Below are positions 25,043-32,659 of a stretch of DNA of 60,876 nt, one piece after another. Numbering within the stretch: the first letter of the stretch is position 1; each line of letters begins with the position of its first letter. The position numbers and the translations under genes were made by a program. Below the pieces are notes generated by a model. It was not told the origin of the DNA and made no database searches. It saw nothing but the letters and a program-made list of their open reading frames with translations. Source of the DNA: Deltaproteobacteria bacterium (GTDB lineage: Bacteria; Myxococcota; JADLHZ01). The stretch is taken from assembly GCA_020848545.1 (NCBI GenBank), contig JADLHZ010000153.1, positions 1-60,876 on the forward strand, in the 5' to 3' direction.

Positions 25043-27097
25043 TCAGGGTGCGACGGTGCCGAGGCTGACGACTTCGGTACGCGCGTCGATCTCGCGCAGG
25101 CTGATGACGGTGAGGCCAGGAACATAGCGGCCGACAAGCGTCTGAACCGAGCGTCGCACATCCGGAGCCGTCACGAGCACCGGCGGGCTCGCAGCGCTCC
25201 TCATGCCGACCATCGCGGTCTCGAGCGACTTCAACACGCGGCCGAGCGCGTTGGGATCCTGTCCCGCGACACCGCGTTGCATCTGTCTAAAGATCTCTTC
25301 CACCTTCGGATCTAGAAAGAGGCCATGCAACTGACCGCTCGGCCCGCGCAGGCGGCCGCTGATATGACGGCTCATCTTCTGTCGTACGAGCTCCGTCAGC
25401 TGTTCCACGTCACGTTGCCCTGGGGCGTGCTCGAGCAGCGCTTCGACGATGGTTCGCATATCGCGGATCGACTGCCCTTCGCGCAGGAGGAGGCGCAGCA
25501 CGCGCACGACGTCGGTCGCGCTCAACACCGCGGGGACGAGCTCCTCGAGCACCTTCGGGTACTGGGACGAGAACAGGTCGAAGAGCTGCTGCGCCTCTTT
25601 GCGCCCGAGCAGGTCGGCCGCGTTCTGCCGGATGAGTTCGCTCAAGTGCGTCGTGAGCACCGTCACCGGGTCCACTGTCGTATAGCCGAGGCGCTCGGCG
25701 CGCTCACGCTCCGTCGTAGCGATCCAGCGCGCCTCGATGCCGAAGGCCGGTTCGCGCGTCAGCTCGCCTCCGATGTCGAGCGCCTGCGGCGAAGGGTTCA
25801 TCGCCAGCAGGCGGCCCGAACGCAGCTCGGCGCGGCCGATCTCGTTGCCGCTGAGCAACACGCGATACTCGCTCGGCTTGAGCAGGAGGTTGTCGCGCAC
25901 GTTCACTGCTGGCACCACGAGCCCGAGCTCTTGCGCGAACTGTTTGCGTAGCCCTTGGATCTTCTTGATCAGCTCGCCGCCGCGCGCAGTGTCGACGAGA
26001 GGCACGAGATCGAAGCCCACCTCGAGGTCGAGCAAGCCAAGCTGCAGCGACTCTTCGATCTCGTTGCGCACGGGCGCGGGAGGCGGCGCGTCCGCGCTCT
26101 TCTTTTCTGCGACGTTGCGAGCGCCAGCGGCCTGCTTCGCCCGCCGTGCAGCGTAAGCGAGAAGGCCGGCGAGGCCGAGGTACGCCAAGTGCGGCATGCC
26201 CGGCATCACGCCGATGCCGAAAAGCACGATGGCACCGAGCTGCAGCGGCCGCTCTTGCCCGAGCATTTCGCCGGCGAGCATAGTGCCGAGCGCCGAGCCG
26301 GAGGCCGATCGCGTCGACAGGATACCGGCGGCGCTCGAGACGAGCAGTGCCGGGAGTTGAGAGACGAGGCCGTCGCCCACGCTGAGCACCGTGTAAACCT
26401 GAGCGGCCCGCCCGAGCTCCATGCCCTGCTGCAGGACGCCGACGAGAAAGCCCCCGACGATGTTGATGAACGTGATCACGATCGCGGCCACGGCGTCACC
26501 GCGTACGAACTTGCTGGCGCCGTCCATGGCGCCGTAGAAGTCCGTCTCTCTCTCGAGCGTGGAGCGGCGCGCGCGCGCCTCCTTCTCCGTGATGTGGCCG
26601 GCCGCGAGCTCGGCATCGATGCTCATCTGCTTGCCGGGCAAGGCGTCCAAGGTGAAGCGCGCCGAGACCTCGCTGATGCGACCGGCGCCTTTCGTGATCA
26701 CGACGAAGTTGATGGTCACGAGGATGGCGAAGACGACGAGCCCGATGACGTAGTTGCCGCCGAGCACGAGCTCGGCGAACGAACGCACGACGCGGCCGGC
26801 TGCGGCCTCGCCCTCGCTGCCATGGGTGAGGATGAGACGCGTCGTGGCGACGTTGAGGGCCAAACGAAACAGTGTGCTCACGAGCAGCACCGTCGGGAAG
26901 GTGGAGAACTCGAGCGGCTTTTGCACCGTGACAGTGACGAAGAAGATGACGATCGAGACTGCGAGCGACGTCGCTAGGAGCACGTCGAGCGCGCCGGCCG
27001 AGAGCGGTAGGACCATGACGGCGAGCGACGCGATGAGGCCAAGGCCGATGACGAGATCACGCCTTGCGCCCGAGGAAGTTGTCACGACCTCGCTCAC
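25043..27097 (-). CDS. flhA: Flagellar export gate protein FlhA
   Basis: 684 aa, the standard length. About eight transmembrane helices fill the first ~310 residues, including FPTVLLVSTLFRLALNVATT and the FHIPEP-type loop LDALPGKQMSIDAELAAGHI. The cytosolic C-terminal domain contains TVDPVTVLTTHLSELIRQNA and RVLRLLLREGQSIRDMRTIV. FlhA forms the nonameric export ring. It overlaps flhB by four bases. Confidence 0.98.
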   Translation of the reverse strand: MSEVVTTSSGARRDLVIGLGLIASLAVMVLPLSAGALDVLLATSLAVSIVIFFVTVTVQKPLEFSTFPTVLLVSTLFRLALNVATTRLILTHGSEGEAAAGRVVRSFAELVLGGNYVIGLVVFAILVTINFVVITKGAGRISEVSARFTLDALPGKQMSIDAELAAGHITEKEARARRSTLERETDFYGAMDGASKFVRGDAVAAIVITFINIVGGFLVGVLQQGMELGRAAQVYTVLSVGDGLVSQLPALLVSSAAGILSTRSASGSALGTMLAGEMLGQERPLQLGAIVLFGIGVMPGMPHLAYLGLAGLLAYAARRAKQAAGARNVAEKKSADAPPPAPVRNEIEESLQLGLLDLEVGFDLVPLVDTARGGELIKKIQGLRKQFAQELGLVVPAVNVRDNLLLKPSEYRVLLSGNEIGRAELRSGRLLAMNPSPQALDIGGELTREPAFGIEARWIATTERERAERLGYTTVDPVTVLTTHLSELIRQNAADLLGRKEAQQLFDLFSSQYPKVLEELVPAVLSATDVVRVLRLLLREGQSIRDMRTIVEALLEHAPGQRDVEQLTELVRQKMSRHISGRLRGPSGQLHGLFLDPKVEEIFRQMQRGVAGQDPNALGRVLKSLETAMVGMRSAASPPVLVTAPDVRRSVQTLVGRYVPGLTVISLREIDARTEVVSLGTVAP

Positions 27098-28158
27098 GTG
27101 CGCACCCCGTGACGCGTCCTACTACGTTGCTTGTACACGAATGCGAGTACCTCGGCGACGGCACGGTACAGCTCGACTGGGACGTCGCGTCCGACCCGCA
27201 CCTGTGCATGCAAGGTGCGCGCGAGGGGCACGTTCTCGACGATCGGGACGCCGCGCTCGGCCGCGATTTCTTTGATGCGCGCGGCGAGGTGGTCGACACC
27301 CTTAGCCACCACGCGCGGTGCCCGCATTTTCTTCGAGTCGTAACGCAGGGCCACGGCGTAATGCGTCGGGTTCGTGATCACGACGTCCGCCCGCCGAACC
27401 TCCGCCTCCGTCTGTTGTTTCGAGAGCTGCCGGGCCAGCGCGCGGCGGCGCGATTTGAGTTGCGGCGAGCCCTGCTCTTCCTTCGCTTCGCGCTTCACTT
27501 CTTCTTTGGTCATGCGCGCATCGGCCATCATGCGCCGTCGGCCGCGAAGATAGTCGAACGCGCCGAGGGCTACGAAGGTCACCACGGCGACGATGGCAAG
27601 CTTCTTCATGAGCAAGAAGAGCGCGGACATCGCCTCGAAGAGCGAGAGCGATGCGAGCTCACCTAGGCGCACCAACTGGCCACCGAGCGCGACTGCGAAG
27701 ATGGAAGCCACGATAGCGAGCTTCATGATCTGCGCGAGCAGCTGCAGCACCGCGTCCTTGCCGAAGATGCGGCGGATCTTGGCGAGCGGATTGAACCCGG
27801 GGCGCCCCTCGCGAAGGAGGCTCAGCTCGTTCGGTAGTCCCACTTGAGCTATGCCTGCGACGATCGCGAGTAGTAAGCAGGCCGCGAGCGTGGGAAACGA
27901 TACCTGAGCGAAGAACGCGGCGCCGCGCAGCAGCGCGTCCGTCGGAGTCACCGCGGACAAGTCGGACAGCGTGAGTCGAAAAGCGTCGAAGGCTGCGCCG
28001 CCAATCGCTCGCGCGCAAAAGAAGAGCACCGCTGTCGCGCCGGCAAACGTGGCCGCCCCGACGAGATCGCGGCTAAACACAACGTGGCCTTGCTTTCTCA
28101 GCTCGCGCAGGCGTCGCTCGGTCGGTTGCTCCGTTTTCTGTTCGCGATCTTCGCTCAT
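27094..28158 (-). CDS. flhB: Flagellar export specificity switch FlhB
   Basis: 354 aa. Four transmembrane helices (about 32-205) are followed by a cytosolic domain with the autocleavage motif NPTH at 263-266 in VVITNPTHYAVALRYD, which switches export from rod/hook to filament proteins. The N-terminal EQKTEQPTERRLRELRKQGH is typical. No real ribosome site precedes the ATG (GGCGGGCGCGTC), but the start overlaps the stop of a 39-aa ORF (ATGA), so its translation probably depends on coupling. Confidence 0.97.
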   Translation of the reverse strand: MSEDREQKTEQPTERRLRELRKQGHVVFSRDLVGAATFAGATAVLFFCARAIGGAAFDAFRLTLSDLSAVTPTDALLRGAAFFAQVSFPTLAACLLLAIVAGIAQVGLPNELSLLREGRPGFNPLAKIRRIFGKDAVLQLLAQIMKLAIVASIFAVALGGQLVRLGELASLSLFEAMSALFLLMKKLAIVAVVTFVALGAFDYLRGRRRMMADARMTKEEVKREAKEEQGSPQLKSRRRALARQLSKQQTEAEVRRADVVITNPTHYAVALRYDSKKMRAPRVVAKGVDHLAARIKEIAAERGVPIVENVPLARTLHAQVRVGRDVPVELYRAVAEVLAFVYKQRSRTRHGVRT

Positions 28159-28274
28159 GACGCGCCCGCCGCGATGAGAGAAGGCATTGTCCCCCTGGAC
28201 AGTCCTGCTGGCCTAGTATCGCCGGCTGGGCGCGTCATTCTGTCTGACCGACTCCGCAGGCTCCGTCGTGTCAT
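28155..28274 (-). CDS. Small Arg-rich ORF between fliR and flhB
   Basis: 39 aa, MTRRSLRSRSDRM at the start and LIAAGAS at the end; eight Arg residues. The ATG overlaps the fliR stop (ATGA) and the stop overlaps the flhB start (ATGA), so it fills the whole 112-base gap. A strong ribosome site, GGAGG, sits five bases before the ATG inside the end of fliR, while flhB itself has none. That points to real translation and to coupling of flhB to it. I recognise no homologue. The last ~19 bases nearly match those of the 32-aa ORF at 50609-50707. It could be a leader-type coupling ORF, not a functional protein. Confidence 0.5.
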   Translation of the reverse strand: MTRRSLRSRSDRMTRPAGDTRPAGLSRGTMPSLIAAGAS

Positions 28275-29044
28275 GGCAGCCTCCAGGCCGCGCCGAGCAT
28301 CGGGGCCAGGCGCTCGCTCACGAGAGCGCCCACCTTCACCGTTTCGTCGAGGCACAAAACGAGCAGCAACAACCCGGCGAGCGTCATGGCAGGAAACGCG
28401 AATGAGAAGGGGTTGAGCTCAGCGACCACGCGGCTCACGAGCGCCATGGCAAGCTGCAAGATCAGCATTCCGGCGAGCACAGGCAGGGCCAAGCGCACTG
28501 AGAGCGCTATCGCCTCACCGATCCAACGGACAATCCCCGCGACATCGAGCGTGAGCGCGGTGCCGGGTGGGATGCGGCGGACGCTGAGCGCGAGCGTGCC
28601 GACTATCGTTTGCAACCCACCGACGGCGAGAAAGCCGAGCCACCCGAGCGCGCTCATCAGGCGCGTTGTGACAATGGACTCTTCGCGCAAGAGCGGGTCG
28701 ACGCTGCCGGCGAAGGACAAGCCGAGCTGCACGCCGACCACCTGGCCGGCGGCGTCGACAGTGGAGAACAACGCACGTAAGCAAAACGCGACGCTCGTGC
28801 CCACGAGCAGCTCCGATGCGGCGGCGCCGAAGAGCACGGCGTAAGACAAACGGGAAGGAGAGAGGGGCGCCGCGATGGGCGGCAGATCGAGTGCCACCGC
28901 GGCGGCGATCACAAGCCCTACCGCGACGCGCGTGCGCGCCGGCAGCACGTCACCGACGAGTGGCAGGGCGAAAAAAAGCGCCGAGAAACGGCAGGCGACG
29001 AGCCCGAAGCCGAGCGCAAGGCTAGTGGCCGCCTCTGCATTCAT
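28271..29044 (-). CDS. fliR: Flagellar export gate protein FliR
   Basis: 257 aa with about six hydrophobic helices. Typical FliR blocks are ALFFALPLVGDVLPARTRVA, GQVVGVQLGLSFAGSVDP and LQLAMALVSRVVAELNPFSF. FliR sits with FliP and FliQ in the core export gate. It overlaps fliQ by four bases. The 112-base spacing to flhB is filled by a small ORF. Confidence 0.96.
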   Translation of the reverse strand: MNAEAATSLALGFGLVACRFSALFFALPLVGDVLPARTRVAVGLVIAAAVALDLPPIAAPLSPSRLSYAVLFGAAASELLVGTSVAFCLRALFSTVDAAGQVVGVQLGLSFAGSVDPLLREESIVTTRLMSALGWLGFLAVGGLQTIVGTLALSVRRIPPGTALTLDVAGIVRWIGEAIALSVRLALPVLAGMLILQLAMALVSRVVAELNPFSFAFPAMTLAGLLLLVLCLDETVKVGALVSERLAPMLGAAWRLP

Positions 29045-29304
29045 AGGGCACCTCCGGCGAACGTCACGATCGCTTCGCGCATCAGTCCGCCGAAACGCTC
29101 GAGCAGAAAGCCACCGGCGAGCGCGCAGGCGACGAGCAGGACGACGAGCTTCGGCACGAAGCCGATCGCGGGATCTTGCAGCTGAAAGACGCTCTGCGCG
29201 AGGCCCACTACGACCGAGACGAGGAGCAATACAGAGAGCAAGGGCGCCGCCGACAACAGCAAGACCTCGCCGCTCTTGTGCGCGATGTCGAAGATCTCGC
29301 TCAC
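29041..29304 (-). CDS. fliQ: Flagellar export gate protein FliQ
   Basis: 87 aa, two transmembrane helices, the expected FliQ size. The first helix (LLLSAAPLLSVLLLVSVVVG) and the loop LAQSVFQLQDPAIGFVPKLV match the family. It overlaps fliP and fliR by four bases each. Confidence 0.95.
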   Translation of the reverse strand: MSEIFDIAHKSGEVLLLSAAPLLSVLLLVSVVVGLAQSVFQLQDPAIGFVPKLVVLLVACALAGGFLLERFGGLMREAIVTFAGGAL

Positions 29305-30002
29305 GCGACCCCTCGCATCAACGAGCCTACGACCAAGCTCCAGCCATCCACGAACAAGAACACGAGCAGCTTCAGCGGAAGCGAGACGAGCATCGGCGAG
29401 AGCATCGCCATTCCGAGCGACATGAGAACGGAGGCAACCACCAAGTCGATGACGAGAAAGGGGATCAGAAGGACAAGGCCCATGCGAAACGCCGTGTGCA
29501 GCTCGCTCGTGACGTATGCCGGAACGAGTATCGCGAGGCTTAGCTCCGCCGGTGTACGGGGCAACGGCCGGCGCGCAGCGCCGTGGAACATGATGAGATC
29601 CTCTTCGCGCGTCGATCGCAGCATGAATTGTCGCAATGGGTCGGACGCAGCGGTCATCGCCACACGCTCATCGATCTTGCCGTCGAGGTACGGCGAAAGG
29701 GCCCGCTCGTGGATCTCTCCCGCCACCGGGCCCATCGCCGCTGCTGTCATGAACAGCGCGAGGCCCGTCATCACTTGCGCCGGCGGCGCGCCCTGCACGC
29801 CGAGTGCTTGGCGTAAGAACGCGAACACGATGGTGAAGCGCAGAAACGACGTCATGGTCAGCATGATCGCCGGTGCGAGAGAAAGCACCGTCAGCAAGAG
29901 CACGATCTTCACCGCCGCGGCGCCGGGCGTACCTGAGCCTACCTGCAACGACAGCGCGGGAGGGCCGTCGACGGCGATCAGCGTGTAAACGAGCGGTAAC
30001 AT
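29301..30002 (-). CDS. fliP: Flagellar export gate protein FliP
   Basis: 233 aa. It has a hydrophobic signal-like N-terminus (MLPLVYTLIAVDG) and the strongly conserved blocks IMLTMTSFLRFTIVFAFLRQ, TGLALFMTAAAMGPV and FRMGLVLLIPFLVIDLVVAS. FliP is the main part of the gate pore. I start at ATG 30002, one base after the fliO stop; upstream in-frame residues overlap fliO. Confidence 0.97.
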   Translation of the reverse strand: MLPLVYTLIAVDGPPALSLQVGSGTPGAAAVKIVLLLTVLSLAPAIMLTMTSFLRFTIVFAFLRQALGVQGAPPAQVMTGLALFMTAAAMGPVAGEIHERALSPYLDGKIDERVAMTAASDPLRQFMLRSTREEDLIMFHGAARRPLPRTPAELSLAILVPAYVTSELHTAFRMGLVLLIPFLVIDLVVASVLMSLGMAMLSPMLVSLPLKLLVFLFVDGWSLVVGSLMRGVA

Positions 30003-30003
30003 C

Positions 30004-30768
30004 TCAGCTTCCTCCGGCGCGGATCGCACGCGCGTGCTTCAATCGAACGATGCCTTCGATCTCTGGGCTCGGGTCAGGCTCGCGCTCCTCGGAGGCTGAA
30101 AGCTTCGTCGCCGCGGTGTCGAGCGCGCGCTCGAAGCTCGCGACTTTGTCGTCGAGCGTGCAGAGAAAGCGGATGCCGTCCGGCGACATGGCTACGAGCA
30201 AGCGGCGGCCATCCACGCGCAGCAGCTCCAACCGGTGCTTCGAGCCGAACGCGCGGCTCGCCATCACTTGGATGTCGGCAGCGTCCGTCGCGGCATTTTT
30301 TTTCCGCCGCCACATCGATAGGGCGCCCGCTGCTGCGAGCAGCACAGCGATAATGCCGATGAGGCGTCCATACGCTGGCGCTGGTTCGGGCGGCGGGGCC
30401 TCGGTTCTACTACCACCCGTGTGGTGGCGGAGAAACGTCGGTGCATCGAGGTCGGTCGCGGCGACCGCCGATGAGGAAATGGCACTGCTGGGAACGGTTG
30501 CCTGTGCTGTCTCCGCCGTATTGCGGTCCTCGGCCGGCGCCGATGTTGGTTCGCTCGCCGGTTCCGCGCGCACATGTTGCGACGGGGTGGGAGTCATAGA
30601 CTGCGGCACCGCCGTCAATGCGTTGACGCTCGGCGGCGGCTCTTTCGGCAACTGCGAGCGTGTATGCAAAACCGCGCGTGTGGCCGGTCGGCGCACCACG
30701 CGGCTCGGTGGCAGCGCGCACGCGGGCGACGGATCGGCGACCGCGATCAGGAAGAGCAGCGCGTTCAT
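30004..30768 (-). CDS. fliO: FliO-like flagellar assembly protein with long N-terminal linker
   Basis: 254 aa, about twice the usual FliO. Order: an N-terminal hydrophobic segment (signal or anchor), ~110 residues rich in Pro, Ser, Ala and Thr, a transmembrane helix near 135-155 (LIGIIAVLLAAAGALSMW), and a small cytosolic beta domain typical of FliO (GSKHRLELLRVDGRRLLVAM). FliO helps FliP assemble. The family is poorly conserved, so the name leans on position between fliN and fliP and on the C-terminal domain. Confidence 0.85.
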   Translation of the reverse strand: MNALLFLIAVADPSPACALPPSRVVRRPATRAVLHTRSQLPKEPPPSVNALTAVPQSMTPTPSQHVRAEPASEPTSAPAEDRNTAETAQATVPSSAISSSAVAATDLDAPTFLRHHTGGSRTEAPPPEPAPAYGRLIGIIAVLLAAAGALSMWRRKKNAATDAADIQVMASRAFGSKHRLELLRVDGRRLLVAMSPDGIRFLCTLDDKVASFERALDTAATKLSASEEREPDPSPEIEGIVRLKHARAIRAGGS

Positions 30769-31070
30769 GGCGGATCTCCCTGGTCGGCGGCTGCGCTCTT
30801 CTCCTCGCTAGAGACAACCTCCACGATGCGCACGCCATACGAGTCGCCTACGGAAACCGCCTCGCCCCGGGCCACCAAGCGATCATTGACCCGCACGTCG
30901 AGCGGCTCGCCTGCGGCCGACTGCAGCTCGATCACCGAGCCCGGGCCGAGTTGCAGCAGCTCGGCGATTCGCATGCGGCGCCGACCGAGCTCCACCGTCA
31001 CTTGCACCGGTACACGCTTCAACCGGGCGATGACCGGCGGTGCACTGTTGTCGTTGGTCGAATCTGCCAT
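30765..31070 (-). CDS. fliN: Flagellar motor switch protein FliN
   Basis: 101 aa. The SpoA/FliN domain covers most of the protein: VPVQVTVELGRRRMRIAELL, LGPGSVIELQSAAGEPLDVR and VNDRLVARGEAVSVGDSYGV. It forms the C-ring with FliM and FliG. Its ribosome site AGGAG lies inside a perfect hairpin in the fliM-fliN spacer, which could limit its translation. It overlaps fliO by four bases. Confidence 0.96.
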   Translation of the reverse strand: MADSTNDNSAPPVIARLKRVPVQVTVELGRRRMRIAELLQLGPGSVIELQSAAGEPLDVRVNDRLVARGEAVSVGDSYGVRIVEVVSSEEKSAAADQGDPP

Positions 31071-31074
31071 GCGT

Positions 31075-31098
31075 CAGCTCCTTTGAGATCAGGAGCTG
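31075..31098 (-). promoter_or_regulatory. fliN: Hairpin that hides the fliN ribosome-binding site
   Basis: On the minus strand CAGCTCCT, GATCTCAA and AGGAGCTG follow one another, giving a perfect 8-bp stem with an 8-base loop. The AGGAG in the right arm is the fliN ribosome site, seven bases from its ATG. The hairpin lies wholly in the 50-base gap after the fliM stop. No U-run follows, so it is not a terminator. Confidence 0.7.
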
Positions 31099-31120
31099 TG
31101 CAGGAACCGAGCCTAGTGCA

Positions 31121-32053
31121 CTAACGATCGCGCCAGCGATCGAAGGTGAGGACGAGGTGGGAGCTCTCCGCGCTCGGCGTGCCGCAAAAGACGGGCTCCC
31201 CGAACACTCTTACGTCTAGCTCGTCGTGCGCGGCGCGGTCGAGACGAAACACTTGCCCGGGCGACAGCGCGAGGAGCTCTTCGATCGTGAGCGTCGCCGC
31301 GCCGAGCTCGGCGACGAGATCCACGTTGGCGTCGACCACACGAAGTGAGAACTCGCGCTTCCAGGCTTCGCTTGGAGGAGGGCTCCTCCCGTGCTCGCGC
31401 GCTTCGACGGCGGCGCCCGGCAGGAGCAGCGTCAGACTCGGCTGCCGAGGATCGCTTTGTTCCCCCCAAGCAAGTGCGAGTAACGCGGCTCGCCCCATGA
31501 GCGCGGCTGCTTGCTCCAGCTTCGGTAAGATCGTCCGGTAGCGCAGCGTGGGCCATAGGTTTGCGCGCACGGCGTTGATCTCCGTGAGCAGCAGCTCGCA
31601 GAGATCGGCGGCGACCTGCAGCTCGAGCGGGGATCGTTGTCGGCCGGATGCCGCAGCGGCCTCGCCACGGCCACCAAAGCGCCGATCCACCACCTCTAAC
31701 AAGAGCGGCGCGGCGATGTGTAGGAGAGCAGCGCCCGTCGCGCCATTGCTTGCTTCCGAGGTGAGCGCACAGAGCACCCCCTCCGCGTTGAGGCGTGCGT
31801 CGCGTTCGGCCGATGCAATCATCGTCGACGGCTCGCCCACGATCTTCGTCGACCGCTTGCGCGCGCGCGTGAGCATGGCACCGAGCCGTTGCGCGAACGC
31901 CTCGCTCGCTTCGTCAACGAGCGACAGCTTGCTGCGCACGCGCGCTTCGGCGTTGAGTAGCTCGAAGGGGGCGACGGTGCGTGTGCTCGCGGCCTGCTTC
32001 GACGCGCTTTCGCGCAGCGCCGCGGCTTCGTCTTCATCGAGCGCCGCGCTCAT
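31121..32053 (-). CDS. fliM: Flagellar motor switch protein FliM
   Basis: 310 aa. The middle domain carries FELLNAEARVRSKLSLVDEA and the family motif VVDRRFGGRGE, and the C-terminal SpoA domain contains VAELGAATLTIEELLALSPG. The N-terminal CheY-binding peptide, usually LSQDEIDALL, is changed to LDEDEAAALRE, so CheY binding may differ or be lost. The ATG at 32053 overlaps the fliL stop (ATGA). Confidence 0.93.
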   Translation of the reverse strand: MSAALDEDEAAALRESASKQAASTRTVAPFELLNAEARVRSKLSLVDEASEAFAQRLGAMLTRARKRSTKIVGEPSTMIASAERDARLNAEGVLCALTSEASNGATGAALLHIAAPLLLEVVDRRFGGRGEAAAASGRQRSPLELQVAADLCELLLTEINAVRANLWPTLRYRTILPKLEQAAALMGRAALLALAWGEQSDPRQPSLTLLLPGAAVEAREHGRSPPPSEAWKREFSLRVVDANVDLVAELGAATLTIEELLALSPGQVFRLDRAAHDELDVRVFGEPVFCGTPSAESSHLVLTFDRWRDR

Positions 32054-32481
32054 TGAACGACGAGCTCGGTGAAGTACACGTGCTTGACGAGCTCTTTGCC
32101 GATCACCTTGTTCAAGCGTTGCTCGATCTTGTGAAGCAGCTCGACCTTTGCTTTCTCGCCGCGCAAGGCTTCGCTCGACAATGACGAAAGCAGAAGGATG
32201 AGCTCGTTTCGCACCACCGCCATGCGCTCGCCGATCAGGGTGCCGTCGGAGCCATTCTCTACCTCGAGCTCGATCGCGCTCTTTAGGTAGTGCACCTCGT
32301 CTTCGTCGTTCAGGTTCACGACGATCGGCTCGATCTTCACGAGCGGCGAGCCGGAAGTACCTCCGCCGCCCGAAGCGCTCGCCACCTTGGGAGGTGGTAG
32401 CGACCACCACACGCCGATCCCGAAGCCAACCGCCAACACCCACACCCACCGACCGCGCTTCACTTGCCTTGCTTGGGTCAC
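32050..32481 (-). CDS. fliL: Flagellar stator-associated protein FliL
   Basis: 143 aa. A short basic N-terminus and one transmembrane helix (WVWVLAVGFGIGVWWSL) are followed by a Gly/Ser linker and a periplasmic domain with VKIEPIVVNLNDEDEVHYLK and VEQRLNKVIGKELVKHVYFT-like sequence, as in FliL. It is the first gene of the leftward operon. The start is GTG 32481 with GAGG seven bases upstream. A strong sigma-54 site at 32506-32521 would give a leader of about 14 bases that just includes the ribosome site. Confidence 0.94.
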   Translation of the reverse strand: MTQARQVKRGRWVWVLAVGFGIGVWWSLPPPKVASASGGGGTSGSPLVKIEPIVVNLNDEDEVHYLKSAIELEVENGSDGTLIGERMAVVRNELILLLSSLSSEALRGEKAKVELLHKIEQRLNKVIGKELVKHVYFTELVVQ

Positions 32482-32505
32482 AGAGCACCTCGAGCGCGTT
32501 CAGAT

Positions 32506-32521
32506 TGCAGTCACCATGCCA
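32506..32521 (-). promoter_or_regulatory. Sigma-54 (-24/-12) promoter of the fliL operon
   Basis: The minus-strand sequence is TGGCATG, GTGA, CTGCA, against consensus TGGCACG-N4-TTGCW. The invariant GG and GC doublets have the exact 10-base gap. The predicted transcript start is near 32495, 14 bases before the fliL GTG. A sigma-54 activator gene starts 140 bases away, divergently. Confidence 0.82.
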
Positions 32522-32659
32522 AGGCAGGCGATCGTGTAAAACTGGTTCAAACGGAACACGGGAGCTAAACTGGAGATCAACTTGCAAGGAACTTGAACTT
32601 AACTTGCTCAGGTGCCGACCGAAAGAATTTGAACCGAGAGAATTTGAAGGGGCACTTCG

